64,000 nucleotides of DNA from assembly GCA_963742715.1 (NCBI GenBank), contig CAVUMR010000003.1, forward strand, positions 372,001-436,000, read 5' to 3'. Position numbers and translations under genes: made by a program. How positions within the stretch are numbered: the stretch's first letter is position 1; every line of letters starts with the position of its first letter. Under the pieces are notes generated by a model. It was given only the letters and a program-made list of their open reading frames with translations. It was not told the DNA's origin and searched no databases. The DNA comes from CAVUMR01 sp963742715 (lineage in GTDB: Bacteria > Actinomycetota > Actinomycetes > Mycobacteriales > Micromonosporaceae). Positions 47,050 to 55,641 of this stretch are shown piece by piece.

Positions 47050-48333
47050 TCAGCCGTGCGTCGTGTGCCGGGGGAACGCGTCGACTCCGGCGTACCGGGC
47101 CGCGTCGTCCAGCTCCTCCTCGATCCGCAGCAGCTGGTTGTACTTCGCCACCCGCTCGGACCGGGCCGGCGCGCCGGCCTTGAGCTGTCCACAGCCGGTC
47201 GCGACCGCCAGGTCCGCGATCGTGGTGTCCTCGGTCTCGCCGGACCGGTGGCTCATCATGCAGCGGAACGCGTTGCGGTGGGCCAGGTCCACCGCGTCCA
47301 GCGTCTCGGTCAGCGAGCCGATCTGGTTGACCTTCACCAGCAGCGCGTTGGCGGCGCTGTCGTTGATGCCGCGGGCGATCCGCTCCGGGTTGGTGACGAA
47401 CAGGTCGTCGCCGACGATCTGCACCCGGCCACCGAGCTCCGCGGTCAGCTCGGCCCAGCCGGCCCAGTCCTCCTCGGCCAGCGGATCCTCGATCGACACG
47501 ATCGGGTACGCGTCGAGCAGCCCGACGTAGTACCCGGTCATTTCGGCGGCGGTCCGGCTCGAGCCCTCGAACTGGTAGCCGCCGTCGCGGTAGAACTCGC
47601 TGGCCGCGACGTCGAGGGCGAGCGCGATGTCGGTACCGAGGTCGAAGCCGGCCGCGTCCACCGCGGTCGCGATCAGGTCCAACGCGTCCCGGTTGGCGCC
47701 GAGGTTCGGCGCGAAGCCGCCCTCGTCGCCGAGGCCGGTGGCCAGCCCCTTGCTGTGCAGCACCTTCTTCAACGAGTGGTACACCTCGGCGCCCCAGCGA
47801 AGCGCCTCGGCGAACGTCGGCGCCCCGACCGGCGCGATCATGAACTCCTGTACGTCGACGTTGCTGTCGGCGTGCGCGCCACCGTTGAGGATGTTCAGCA
47901 TCGGTACCGGCAGCAGGTGCGCGTTCGGTCCGCCGAGGTAGCGGAACAGCGGCAGGCCGGCCGAGTCCGCGGCCGCGCGGGCCACCGCGAGGGATACCCC
48001 GAGGATCGCGTTCGCGCCGAGCCGGCTCTTGTCGGCCGTACCGTCCAGCTCGAGCATCACCTGGTCGATCAGCCGCTGCTCGCTCGCCTCGTGCCCGACC
48101 AACTCGTCGGCGATCGTGGTGACGTTCTCCACCGCCTTGGCCACGCCCCTACCGGCGTACCGGCGGTCGTCGCCGTCGCGCAGTTCCAGCGCCTCGAACT
48201 GCCCGGTGGAGGCTCCGGACGGTACCGCCGCGCGGGCGATCGTGCCGTCGTCCAGGCCGACCTCGACCTCGATCGTCGGGTTCCCCCGCGAGTCCAGAAT
48301 CTCGCGCGCCACTATGCCTTCGATGGTCGCCAC
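47050..48333 (-). CDS. eno: Enolase
   Basis: 427 residues. It converts 2-phosphoglycerate to phosphoenolpyruvate in glycolysis. Signature motifs include VPSGASTGQFEALELRDGD, LGANAILGVSLA, ILNGGAHADSNVDVQEFM, GDEGGFAPN, the Mg ligands in ALDVAASEF and SIEDPLAEEDW, and the C-terminal MMSHRSGETED with the catalytic Lys region LLVKVNQIGSLTE. The GTG start has GAGG upstream. It is divergent from the lipoprotein gene and first in the eno-divIC-DUF501-ppx-udg run. Confidence 0.98.
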   Translation of the reverse strand: MATIEGIVAREILDSRGNPTIEVEVGLDDGTIARAAVPSGASTGQFEALELRDGDDRRYAGRGVAKAVENVTTIADELVGHEASEQRLIDQVMLELDGTADKSRLGANAILGVSLAVARAAADSAGLPLFRYLGGPNAHLLPVPMLNILNGGAHADSNVDVQEFMIAPVGAPTFAEALRWGAEVYHSLKKVLHSKGLATGLGDEGGFAPNLGANRDALDLIATAVDAAGFDLGTDIALALDVAASEFYRDGGYQFEGSSRTAAEMTGYYVGLLDAYPIVSIEDPLAEEDWAGWAELTAELGGRVQIVGDDLFVTNPERIARGINDSAANALLVKVNQIGSLTETLDAVDLAHRNAFRCMMSHRSGETEDTTIADLAVATGCGQLKAGAPARSERVAKYNQLLRIEEELDDAARYAGVDAFPRHTTHG

Positions 48334-48508
48334 TTGGCCTCGTTCCTCGAGTCACCTGTACGTGTCAGCTGTAACCGTGCTGGTCTGACAGTCGCGAACC
48401 GGGCACCGGAGCGAGCTGGACCGCTGGTCCACCGAGGGTAGCGAGCCGAGCTGACCAGGGCCGAGCCGGCTCGCCGGCCGCACCCGCGTCACCCCTAGGC
48501 TGGTCGAC

Positions 48509-49249
48509 ATGCGTATCGGGTACACAGGTGGCAGAACCGCCCGGAGCGCCCGACCCGGCGTCGGCCGGACGGCGCTGGCCGGGGCGGTCCTGATCGCGGC
48601 GCTCGCGGCCACCGGCGCGTGCTCCGCGGTCGACGCCACGCAGCGCACCGTGGACCGGGCCGGGACCGTGAACGCCCTTGCCAGCCGGCTGGATCAGGCG
48701 TCGGACGACACGTACACGGCGGACTACACCGCCCCCGGCGGGGCCAGGACCACGGTCGTGCAGGCGCAGGATCCGCTCCGCGTGGCGTACCTGTTTCCGA
48801 CCGGCCGGTACGTGCTCACCCACGATGCGGTCACCGCGTGTGTGGACGGCAGCTGCGAGCTGCGCCCGGCGATGGACCCCGGGAACCAGGCCGACGTGAC
48901 CGCCCTGGGCGAAGCCGGTGGGCGGGGCTTCGTACCGCCGACCCGGGTGCTGACCCTGCTCACCGCGGCTGCGCTCGATCCGGACGCGGCGGTCGCGACC
49001 CGCGACACCCGGATCGCCGGGCGCCCGGCGAGCTGCGTGCGCGTCACCGACACCCGGTCCGCGCCGAACCCCGACTTCGACGCCTGCATCACCGCCGACG
49101 GGGTGCTCGGCAGCTTCTCCGGCAGCGTGGACGGGACCCGGATCGACCTGCGGCTCACCCGGTACGTACGGGACGCTGCCGCCGCGGACGCGTTCGGGCC
49201 ACCGGCCGGTGCCCGGATCACCGACGTGCGCGACCAGTCACCCCGGTGA
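48509..49249 (+). CDS. Lipoprotein of unknown function
   Basis: 246 residues. The signal sequence (LAGAVLIAALAATGACS) ends in a lipobox-like TGAC, so it is probably anchored outside the membrane. The mature part has two paired cysteines (TACVDGSCEL, ASCVRV and DACIT) suggesting disulfides, and a VRVTD-type beta fold resembling actinobacterial LppX/LprG-like or DUF families, without a firm match. It overlaps nudC by GTGA. It is divergent from eno. Confidence 0.75.
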   Translation: MRIGYTGGRTARSARPGVGRTALAGAVLIAALAATGACSAVDATQRTVDRAGTVNALASRLDQASDDTYTADYTAPGGARTTVVQAQDPLRVAYLFPTGRYVLTHDAVTACVDGSCELRPAMDPGNQADVTALGEAGGRGFVPPTRVLTLLTAAALDPDAAVATRDTRIAGRPASCVRVTDTRSAPNPDFDACITADGVLGSFSGSVDGTRIDLRLTRYVRDAAAADAFGPPAGARITDVRDQSPR

Positions 49250-50079
49250 CCACGCCCCGGCGCGGCCTGCCGTCCAACCTGAGGTTCGGCGTGACGCCGG
49301 ATCCGGCCGGCGCACCGGAGCCCGGTGATCTCTGTCTGGGCGTGACCGGCGGCAAGCTGCTGACCGGGCCGGACACGTTCCGGTTTCCGCTGGTACGGGA
49401 CCTGCCCGGCGATCACGACCGGGTGTTCGTCGGGGAGTTCGACGGTCGCCCGGTGTGGGCCGTCGAGGTGACCTCCGACGACCTGCCCGGGACCTTCCAG
49501 CCGAGTTCCTGGCGGTCGGTACTGGCGCACACCGAGGGGCCGTACGCCTCGATCGCGGCCCGCGCCCTGCAGTTGATCAGCTGGCGCCGCAACACCCGGT
49601 ACTGCGGTAGCTGCGCCGGGCCGCTCACCGACGTACCCGATCATCCGGCCCGCCGGTGCGCCTCGTGCGAGCGGCAGGTGTTTCCGCAGCTCTCCCCCGC
49701 GGTACTGGTCGGCATCTCGCGGCCGGGTGAGGTGCTGCTGGTACGCCATGCGGTCAGCCCCGGGGGCGGTTGGGCGGTGGTGGCCGGGTTCGTCGAGGCC
49801 GGCGAAACGCTCGAGGACGCGGTACGCCGCGAGGTCTGGGAAGAGATCGGACTGGAGCTCGACGACCTGCGGTACTTCGGCAGCCAGCCCTGGGCGGTGA
49901 CCGGACCCGGCGGCCTGCTGGTGGGATTCCTGGCCCGGTGGCGGGCCGGCGAGATCGCGGTGGACGGGACGGAGCTCGCGGAGGGCCGCTGGTTCCCGGT
50001 CGACGCGCTGCCGGAGCGGATCCCCGCGCCGTTCACGATGTCCCGTTGGCTGGTCGACGCCGTGACGGCCGGCGGCTGA
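49246..50079 (+). CDS. nudC: NAD(+) diphosphatase/RNA deNADding enzyme NudC
   Basis: 277 residues. A zinc ribbon (CGSC and CASC) lies before the Nudix domain, whose box reads GFVEAGETLEDAVRREVWEE; the SQPW motif after it (GSQPWAVTG) defines the NudC subgroup. NudC hydrolyses NADH to NMNH and AMP and removes NAD caps from RNA. The GTG start overlaps the lipoprotein stop, so expression is coupled. No ribosome site is visible. Confidence 0.92.
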   Translation: MTTPRRGLPSNLRFGVTPDPAGAPEPGDLCLGVTGGKLLTGPDTFRFPLVRDLPGDHDRVFVGEFDGRPVWAVEVTSDDLPGTFQPSSWRSVLAHTEGPYASIAARALQLISWRRNTRYCGSCAGPLTDVPDHPARRCASCERQVFPQLSPAVLVGISRPGEVLLVRHAVSPGGGWAVVAGFVEAGETLEDAVRREVWEEIGLELDDLRYFGSQPWAVTGPGGLLVGFLARWRAGEIAVDGTELAEGRWFPVDALPERIPAPFTMSRWLVDAVTAGG

Positions 50080-50111
50080 CCCGTCGTCTGGTGGGCGGCT
50101 CCGCCTGCCCC

Positions 50112-50280
50112 GGCCGAGCTGACACCGCCCCGCACCGCCGGAGTAGCCGCCGCCGCGCCCCTCCGGCCGAGCTGACGCCGCCCCGCACCCCGCCGGAGTA
50201 GCCGCCGCCGCGCCCCTCCGGCCGAGCTGACGCCGCCTCGCGCCCCCGCCGGAGTCGCCGCCGCCTCGCACCGCCCCGGA
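50112..50280. repeat. 53-61-bp tandem repeat, three copies, after nudC
   Basis: Copies start at 50112, 50165 and 50220, each opening with GGCCGAGCTGAC and containing CGCCGGAGTAGCCGCC or close variants. They begin about 30 bp after the nudC stop. Confidence 0.8.
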
Positions 50281-50594
50281 GGACCTCCGTTGATCGGATG
50301 ATTTTCCGGTGGCGAAAGAATTCCGGGACCCAGCGCAGCGCGGCGGAAAGTTCTGCGCAGGTGCCTCTAGCAGCCAGGACACCCGGCGTATAGACCCCGG
50401 GCGATCAGCCCTTGGTCAACTAGCTAGCTTTCCAAACGCCACATGGCAGATAGCCACTTGCCTCCGGGGATTGCGGGCCTCACACTTCGAGATGAGGGCC
50501 CCTCGCAACAGCAGCATCAGCGCATAACGAACGGCACCCAGCGACCACTGAATGCCGTTCCGAGAGTCCCTAACCGGTCCAGCCGGGAACCGTA

Positions 50595-50640
50595 GGGGCT
50601 GGTCAGATGCTACTCGGGCAAGGTCGCCCCGACCAGCCCC
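50595..50640 (+). promoter_or_regulatory. Strong stem-loop in the leader of the DUF6232-like gene
   Basis: Perfect 10-bp arms GGGGCTGGTC and GACCAGCCCC enclose a 26-nt loop that can itself form a TCGGG/CCCCGA stem. It ends 39 bp before the start codon and so should lie in the 5' leader, where it could act in translation or termination control. It matches no riboswitch I recognise. Confidence 0.5.
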
Positions 50641-50679
50641 AACGGCACGGCTTGGCATCCCCAGCAAGGGGGCCGAGCA

Positions 50680-50985
50680 ATGAGGATCTTGAAGACGCTG
50701 CGAACCTACTACGACCGCGACGGCGTGACCGTCACCAGGGAATTCCTGTCCGTGTACGGCCGCTGCTACCGGATCCAGGAACTGAAGTACCTCCAGGCGA
50801 CCTCCAGCCCGGCAGTGGGCGGATTCCGGCGCCAGGTCTACGAGCTCGTCGCGGAGTACCAGGGGCACGACAAGGTTCTGTTCCGTACCAGCAACGCACG
50901 GGTGTTCGGTCAGGTCAGCCGGGCGGTTCTCCGGTCGTACGAGGCCTACGAGAACGGGCACGACGCCCTGGCGGTGACCGCCTGA
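50680..50985 (+). CDS. Small DUF6232-like protein
   Basis: 101 residues. The first half (YYDRDGVTVTREFLSVYGRCYRIQELKYLQ) resembles the DUF6232 opening found in streptomycete small proteins; the usual transmembrane helices are missing and the rest is soluble (YELVAEYQGHDKVLFRTSNARVFGQV). The function is unknown. The ATG has AAGGGGG upstream. GC is lower than in the neighbours, and it lies beside the XRE/DUF397 pair, suggesting an accessory island. Confidence 0.65.
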   Translation: MRILKTLRTYYDRDGVTVTREFLSVYGRCYRIQELKYLQATSSPAVGGFRRQVYELVAEYQGHDKVLFRTSNARVFGQVSRAVLRSYEAYENGHDALAVTA

Positions 50986-51118
50986 CCCGCGCGGCCGCGC
51001 GGTAGGGGCGCAGCCGGACGAACAGCGCCAGCGACATGCCGTACCGAAAGGTGCGGCATGTCGTGCTGTCATGGGGTAGCCAGTACGCCGGAAGCCGATA
51101 GCATCCTGCGCAACAGCG

Positions 51119-51155
51119 CAGTTAGCCTGGTGTCTAACTGCCATGTAGCTAGTTG
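51119..51155 (+). promoter_or_regulatory. Inverted repeat and shared words upstream of the XRE gene
   Basis: Perfect 7-bp inverted repeat CAGTTAG-CCTGGTGT-CTAACTG (51119-51140), partly overlapping CTGCCATGT (51138-51146) and TAGCTAGTTG (51146-51155), both of which recur inverted at 50417-50449. This is a likely site for autoregulation by the XRE protein. Confidence 0.4.
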
Positions 51156-51198
51156 GCACCTGACCGGCTCGCCTGCCCCTGCCGGAGATCGACGACTC

Positions 51199-52065
51199 AT
51201 GCCAGCGGTACAGCCCAACCTCCGCCGGCGCCTGCGACGCGAACTGCGCCAGGCGCGGGACGCGCTCGGGTTGAGCCAGGATCAGGTCGCGGACCGGATG
51301 GACTGGTCGCTGTCGAAGGTGATCCGGATCGAGAACGGCAAGGTCGGCATCTCCACCAATGACCTGAAAGTTCTCCTGGAACTGTACGGGATCACTGACG
51401 CGACACACGTTAAGACGATGCTTGACCTGGCAAAGGAATCGCGCACGCACAGGTCCTGGTGGGCCGACTACGAGCCGGCAATGCTCACCAAGCAATACGC
51501 CGACTATATCGGCTACGAGGACGAGGCAGGGGCAATCCGTATTTGGTGCCCCCTAATCCTGCCGGCGCTGCTGCAAACCGAGGAATACGCTCGCGAAATA
51601 ATTACCAAAGGTGGACCCGCGCGGTTATCCACCAAGCATGTTGAGAACCTCGTTGAAATACGGATGAAGCGCCAGGGACATCTTCAGCACCGCGAAGATC
51701 ATCCGGAAATCATCGCGCTTGTCGGTGAGGCCGCGATCCGCCAGCAGATCGGTGGCCCCGAGCGGATGCGCAAACAACTATCAGTCATTGTCGATGCGGC
51801 GGAAGCCGGCCACGTCGATCCTCGCATCGTTCCCTTCAGCGCCGGTGCACACCCCGGCCTACCAGGGGGCTTCACCCTTCTGGAGTTCGAGGCCCAAGCA
51901 GATCCCGACGTGCTATACATGGAGAGTTTCAGCGAGGCGACCTTGCTCTGGCGGAATCAGGAAAAGGTCGCCGAATTCCAGCAGGTCTTCGAGAGGCTCG
52001 CGCAGCTGGCCCTTGGTCGCGCCGAATCCATCGACCTCATCCGACGCGCGGAAGCGACCCTGTGA
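51199..52065 (+). CDS. XRE family regulator with DUF5753 (Scr1-like)
   Basis: 288 residues. An N-terminal helix-turn-helix (ARDALGLSQDQVADRMDWSLSKVIRIE) is followed by a DUF5753 domain (DYIGYEDEAGAIRIWCPLILPALLQTEEYA, IIALVGEAAIRQQIGGPE, IVPFSAGAHPGLPGGFTLLEF). Such regulators are paired with a DUF397 protein in actinobacteria, the Scr1-Scr2-type arrangement, in which the small protein is thought to modulate the regulator. The ATG has GGAG 11 nt upstream. GC is visibly below the window average. Confidence 0.88.
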   Translation: MPAVQPNLRRRLRRELRQARDALGLSQDQVADRMDWSLSKVIRIENGKVGISTNDLKVLLELYGITDATHVKTMLDLAKESRTHRSWWADYEPAMLTKQYADYIGYEDEAGAIRIWCPLILPALLQTEEYAREIITKGGPARLSTKHVENLVEIRMKRQGHLQHREDHPEIIALVGEAAIRQQIGGPERMRKQLSVIVDAAEAGHVDPRIVPFSAGAHPGLPGGFTLLEFEAQADPDVLYMESFSEATLLWRNQEKVAEFQQVFERLAQLALGRAESIDLIRRAEATL

Positions 52066-52216
52066 TCCCAGTCGCGAACCGGCGGGCGCACAAGCCGACG
52101 CATCGACCACGACCAGCGCCACAAGCCACGGTCGCCTCCCGATGCTTAACAAGTAGGTCCATCGCCCAGCTTGATGGCCCCATAAGCCACTTGGGCACCG
52201 TTCACATTGGAGGGAC

Positions 52217-52426
52217 ATGACGACGGACAGCGATGCGCCCGCAACCTGGCTGCGTTCGAGCCGGTGTGGCGTTGAGGGCCAATGCGTCGAGGTGGCGCAC
52301 GACGGCCAGTACATTGCATTACGTGATTCCAAGGACCCGCATGGGCCGATCATCAGATACAGCCCAGTCGCCTGGACCGCGTTCCAAACGGCGGTACAGG
52401 CGGGGACGTTCGACCTTCCGAACTAG
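52217..52426 (+). CDS. DUF397 protein
   Basis: 69 residues, full family length: ATWLRSSRCGVEGQCVEVAH, VALRDSKDPHGP-like IALRDSKDPHGPIIRYSP, and a C-terminal helix WTAFQTAVQAGTFD. DUF397 proteins act as antidote-like partners of the preceding XRE/DUF5753 regulator. GGAGGG precedes the ATG. A terminator-like hairpin follows. Confidence 0.92.
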   Translation: MTTDSDAPATWLRSSRCGVEGQCVEVAHDGQYIALRDSKDPHGPIIRYSPVAWTAFQTAVQAGTFDLPN

Positions 52427-52443
52427 TCATATCCGCACGCAGA

Positions 52444-52481
52444 TGACGGCGCCGGCTCGTTTGTACGAGTCGGCGCCGTCA
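52444..52481. terminator. Bidirectional hairpin between DUF397 and DUF885 genes
   Basis: A 16-bp stem (TGACGGCGCCGGCTCG against CGAGTCGGCGCCGTCA, one G-T pair) with loop TTTGTA lies between two convergent genes. Confidence 0.7.
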
Positions 52482-52497
52482 CGTCTGGATCGATGAG

Positions 52498-54111
52498 TCA
52501 GCCGAGCAGCAGGCTCCGCAGATGCCGGGGCGCCGGCGAGCCGTGCGCCAGCATCGAGTCGTGCCAGTCGCGCAGGTTGATCCCCTCCGGCCGGTCCGCG
52601 GCGATCGCGGCGACCTCGGTGTAGCCGACGAAGTACGTGGAGAGCTGCGTTGAGGTCATCAGCGCGCGGCGCCACTTGCCGGCCGCCTCGCCTTCCTCCT
52701 GGTAGCCGCGCTCGACCATCAGCGCCATACCGTCCGGTTCGGACAGGTTCTCGCAGTGCACCAGTTGATCCAGGATCGCGTTGATGGTCGACCGCAACTG
52801 CGTCTTGAGCTGCTGCATCCGTACCGGGAGCCCGCCGAATCCGTACTCGACCATCATTTCCTCGGCGTACACCGCCCACCCCTCGGTGAACGTGCCACTG
52901 GCCCACGCCGCCCGTACCCGGGACGATCCGGTGTACCGGCGGGCATGCGCGAGCTGCAGGAAGTGGCCGGGCATCGCCTCGTGCACGGTCATGTTGCGCA
53001 TCATGTGGTCGTTGTACTCGCGGTAGAACGACTCGACCCGATCCGCCGGCCAGTCCGCCGGAGTCGGCGAGATCGCGTAGAAGGTCGGCAGGTCCACGGT
53101 CTCCAGCGGCCCCGGTGCCTCGCAGTACGCGACCGCGACACCGCGCGCGAACTCCGGCATCTCCTGGATCACGCACGGGTCCGGTACCAGCGAGACCAAC
53201 TCGTGGTCTCGTACGAAAGCGGTTGTCTCGTCCAACGCGACCTCGGCCAGCCGCACGATCGTCCCGTTGTCCGGGTGCTGCTCGGCCAGCCGGCCGAGTG
53301 CCCGCCGTACCCCGGCATCGTCCGCCGTACCGCCGTCGAGCTTGGCGGCCGCCTCGCGCAGCTCGGCGGTCAGCCGGTCCAGGTTGTCGTACGCCCGGCG
53401 CAGCACCTCGGCCGCGGTCAGCTCGGTGTCGAGGGTGTGCCAGAGCTTGGCTTCCCACACCAGCCGGCCCAACCGCGGATCCCGACCGGGCTGGCCCTGT
53501 CGTGCCCGCAGCCAGTCGACGAACTCCTGCACCGCCGCGACCGCCTGCCGCTGCGCCGGCTCGACCTGCCGGGCCAGGTCCGGCGTGTCGGCGAGCATCC
53601 GGGACAGCTCGTCCCGGATCAGCGCCGCGGTGCCGGTGAACTGCCCGATCGCGGTTTCCACGTGTACCGCCGGGCAGTCCGTGAGGACCACCCGCGCGGT
53701 GGCCAGTACGTCCGGCAGCGCGGTCAGCCGGGCGACCACCGCCCGCATCCGCTCGGGCAGCGGCGCGAAGTCCCGGGCGAGCAGCCCGTACAGCAGATTG
53801 CCGGGGTTGTACCGCAGCGGATCCCACTCGTGCGAGCGCACCTCGGTCAGCTCGAACAGTTCGGCGTCGACCGCGTTGCCGAGCATCGCGTGGTCGACCC
53901 GTTCCTCCGGCGCCAGCTCGTCCTCGTCCACCTGGGACAGTACGTGCGCCGCCTCACGCAGCATCGGCACCCGATCGGCCACCGCGCCCGGCGAGTAGTC
54001 GGGCAGCAGCTCGTCGAACCGGTGGTCTCCGGCCTCGTACGCCAGCGTGGGGTCGGCTTCGAGCAGGGCGTCGACGATGCGGTTAGCGATCGGCGTGAAC
54101 TCAGCGGACAT
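52498..54111 (-). CDS. DUF885 metallopeptidase-like protein
   Basis: 537 residues. The family motif HEAMPGHFLQ (HExxxxH type) gives a zinc site, with a further EGWAVYAEEMMVE as glutamate ligand region; the rest is the all-helical DUF885 fold (GNLLYGLLARDF, SFYREYNDHMMRNMT). Family members resemble gluzincin/carboxypeptidase M32-like peptidases; the substrate is unknown. There is no signal peptide. The ATG chosen starts MSAEFTPIANR; a long upstream extension has no family similarity and overlaps the YihY gene. Confidence 0.85.
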   Translation of the reverse strand: MSAEFTPIANRIVDALLEADPTLAYEAGDHRFDELLPDYSPGAVADRVPMLREAAHVLSQVDEDELAPEERVDHAMLGNAVDAELFELTEVRSHEWDPLRYNPGNLLYGLLARDFAPLPERMRAVVARLTALPDVLATARVVLTDCPAVHVETAIGQFTGTAALIRDELSRMLADTPDLARQVEPAQRQAVAAVQEFVDWLRARQGQPGRDPRLGRLVWEAKLWHTLDTELTAAEVLRRAYDNLDRLTAELREAAAKLDGGTADDAGVRRALGRLAEQHPDNGTIVRLAEVALDETTAFVRDHELVSLVPDPCVIQEMPEFARGVAVAYCEAPGPLETVDLPTFYAISPTPADWPADRVESFYREYNDHMMRNMTVHEAMPGHFLQLAHARRYTGSSRVRAAWASGTFTEGWAVYAEEMMVEYGFGGLPVRMQQLKTQLRSTINAILDQLVHCENLSEPDGMALMVERGYQEEGEAAGKWRRALMTSTQLSTYFVGYTEVAAIAADRPEGINLRDWHDSMLAHGSPAPRHLRSLLLG

Positions 54112-54130
54112 GCCGGTTGACGCTACCGGG

Positions 54131-55321
54131 TCACGACCGGGAGCGGCCGGCTCCCGCCCCCGCCTGCGGCGCCTCGTCCGGTTCGGCCGCCGGCACCGTG
54201 CTGTCCGGGGCCACCGGAGCCGCGTCGTCCGGCTCGGCCTCGGCCGGATCTGCGTCGTCCGGATCTGTGTCGTCTCGATCTGCGTCGTCCGGCTCGGCGC
54301 CGTCCGGATCTGCGTCGGTCGGCTCGGCGCCGTCCGGATCTGTGTCGGCCGGGGTCGGCACGAAGCGGACCGAGATCCGCTGGTCCGGCTGGAACCGCTG
54401 GGTCTCGGCATAGCCGTCGTACGCGGCCACATCGGCCTCGGTACGGGGCGGCTGCACCAGCGACCGCGGCCAGAGCCGCAGCTTGCGTACCACGTTCAGC
54501 TCGGCGCCGAGCACGGTGAGATTGCCCAGCAGGGCGAACCAGGTGAGCAGGCCGATGACGATGGCGAACGTGCCGTACGTGGTAGTCGCGCCGCGCAACG
54601 TGCTGGCCACGTAGTACCCGCCGACGAGCTGCAGCAACTGCCAGGCGATCCCGGCCGGTATCGCGCCCGGCAACACGTCCCGCCAGGTCAGCTCGTGCAC
54701 GGTCAGCATCTTGTACGCGATCACGTACAAGCCGATGTTGGCGGCCAGCGTGAGCGCGATGGCTGCCCCGCGTACGCCGGAGCCGAGTGCCCAGCCGTAT
54801 GACGAGGCGCCGGCCGAGGACACGTTCACCACGGTCGTGAACAGCACCCCGACGCCGAGTACCAGCAGCAGTACGACACTGCGCAGGCTCCGTACCGCGA
54901 TGTTGGGCCGGTCGGTCATGGCCACCTGCCAGACCGTGTTCATGGCTATCTGTACGGCGTTGACGACCTTCAGCCCGCCCCAGAGCGCGCCGACGATACC
55001 GACCGCCAGGCCGAGCCCGTTACCGGTCAGGCGCCGGCCGGTGTAGCTGAGTTGGTCCCCGATCACCGGGAACTGGTTGAGCACGGAGTCGAGCACCCGT
55101 CGCTCCACCTCGGGGTGTCCGGCCATGACGAAGCCGAGGCCGGTGACCAGCACGAGGAGCAGCGGGAAGAAGGAGAAGAACGCGTAGTAGGCGATCAGGG
55201 CGGCGAGGTTGCCCGCCTGATCTTCGGTGAACTTGCGGACGACGGCGATCGGAAAGCCGAGCCAGCGGCGCCGCTGCTGGTAGGTGTCGAATCGGCGCAG
55301 TGCCGACCCGGCTCCGATCAC
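54131..55321 (-). CDS. YihY/BrkB family membrane protein
   Basis: 396 residues with six transmembrane segments typical of the YihY (formerly RNase BN-like) family: LAALIAYYAFFSFFPLLLVLVTGLGF, GIVGALWGGLKVVNAVQIAMNTVW and GTFAIVIGLLTWFALLGNLTVLGAELN. Function is unknown. The C-terminal ~85 residues are an acidic, repetitive tail (DPDGAEPTDADPDGAEP). The GTG start overlaps the DUF3618 stop (GTGA) with GGAG 6 nt upstream. Confidence 0.88.
   Translation of the reverse strand: MIGAGSALRRFDTYQQRRRWLGFPIAVVRKFTEDQAGNLAALIAYYAFFSFFPLLLVLVTGLGFVMAGHPEVERRVLDSVLNQFPVIGDQLSYTGRRLTGNGLGLAVGIVGALWGGLKVVNAVQIAMNTVWQVAMTDRPNIAVRSLRSVVLLLVLGVGVLFTTVVNVSSAGASSYGWALGSGVRGAAIALTLAANIGLYVIAYKMLTVHELTWRDVLPGAIPAGIAWQLLQLVGGYYVASTLRGATTTYGTFAIVIGLLTWFALLGNLTVLGAELNVVRKLRLWPRSLVQPPRTEADVAAYDGYAETQRFQPDQRISVRFVPTPADTDPDGAEPTDADPDGAEPDDADRDDTDPDDADPAEAEPDDAAPVAPDSTVPAAEPDEAPQAGAGAGRSRS
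54222..54352 (-). repeat. 15-bp in-frame repeat in the YihY C-terminal tail
   Basis: About eight to nine degenerate 15-bp units (for example GTCGTCCGGATCTGC) encode the DPDGA/EPDDA-type acidic repeats. Confidence 0.8.
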
Positions 55322-55641
55322 CGATGACTCCGTTGCGGGATGACCCAGGCGAGCGCCAGGCCGGCCGCCATCGCGCCGACCCCGCCGACCCACAGCATCA
55401 GTCGGGTCTGGCCGGCCAGTGCCGCGGTGCGTTCCGCCGACCCGTCTGGATCGGCCTCCCGCTTGCCGCGCTTGCGTCCGGGCCGCACCTTGCCGACCAG
55501 GGCGCGGATCCGACTCTTGGCGATCTGTCGCGGGCTGGTCCGGGCGGCCAGCCGGTTGATGTCGGCGGCCAACTGGTCACGGGTGTCCGCGATCCGCGCC
55601 CGGATCTCGTCCGGCGTCAGTTCCTTAGGTTTTTCGCCCAT
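55318..55641 (-). CDS. DUF3618 protein
   Basis: 107 residues. The DUF3618 signature is LTPDEIRARIADTRDQLAADINRLAAR at the N-terminus, and a transmembrane helix closes the protein (MLWVGGVGAMAAGLALAWV). It occurs with the holin-like and YihY proteins in many actinobacteria. The ATG follows AAGGAGG by 7 nt and lies inside the preceding gene (24-bp overlap). Confidence 0.9.
   Translation of the reverse strand: MGEKPKELTPDEIRARIADTRDQLAADINRLAARTSPRQIAKSRIRALVGKVRPGRKRGKREADPDGSAERTAALAGQTRLMLWVGGVGAMAAGLALAWVIPQRSHR

Larger units (their letters stand above)
50080..50679. other. 600-bp intergenic region with repeats and hairpins
   Basis: No protein gene was found. It begins with a three-copy GC-rich repeat, then drops in GC, with a 7-bp inverted repeat (AACGGCA at 50530-50536, TGCCGTT at 50553-50559) and a strong 10-bp inverted repeat (50595-50640). 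The words CAACTAGCTA (50417) and ACATGGCAG (50441) recur in inverse orientation upstream of the XRE gene. The promoter of the DUF6232-like gene should lie here. Confidence 0.55.
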
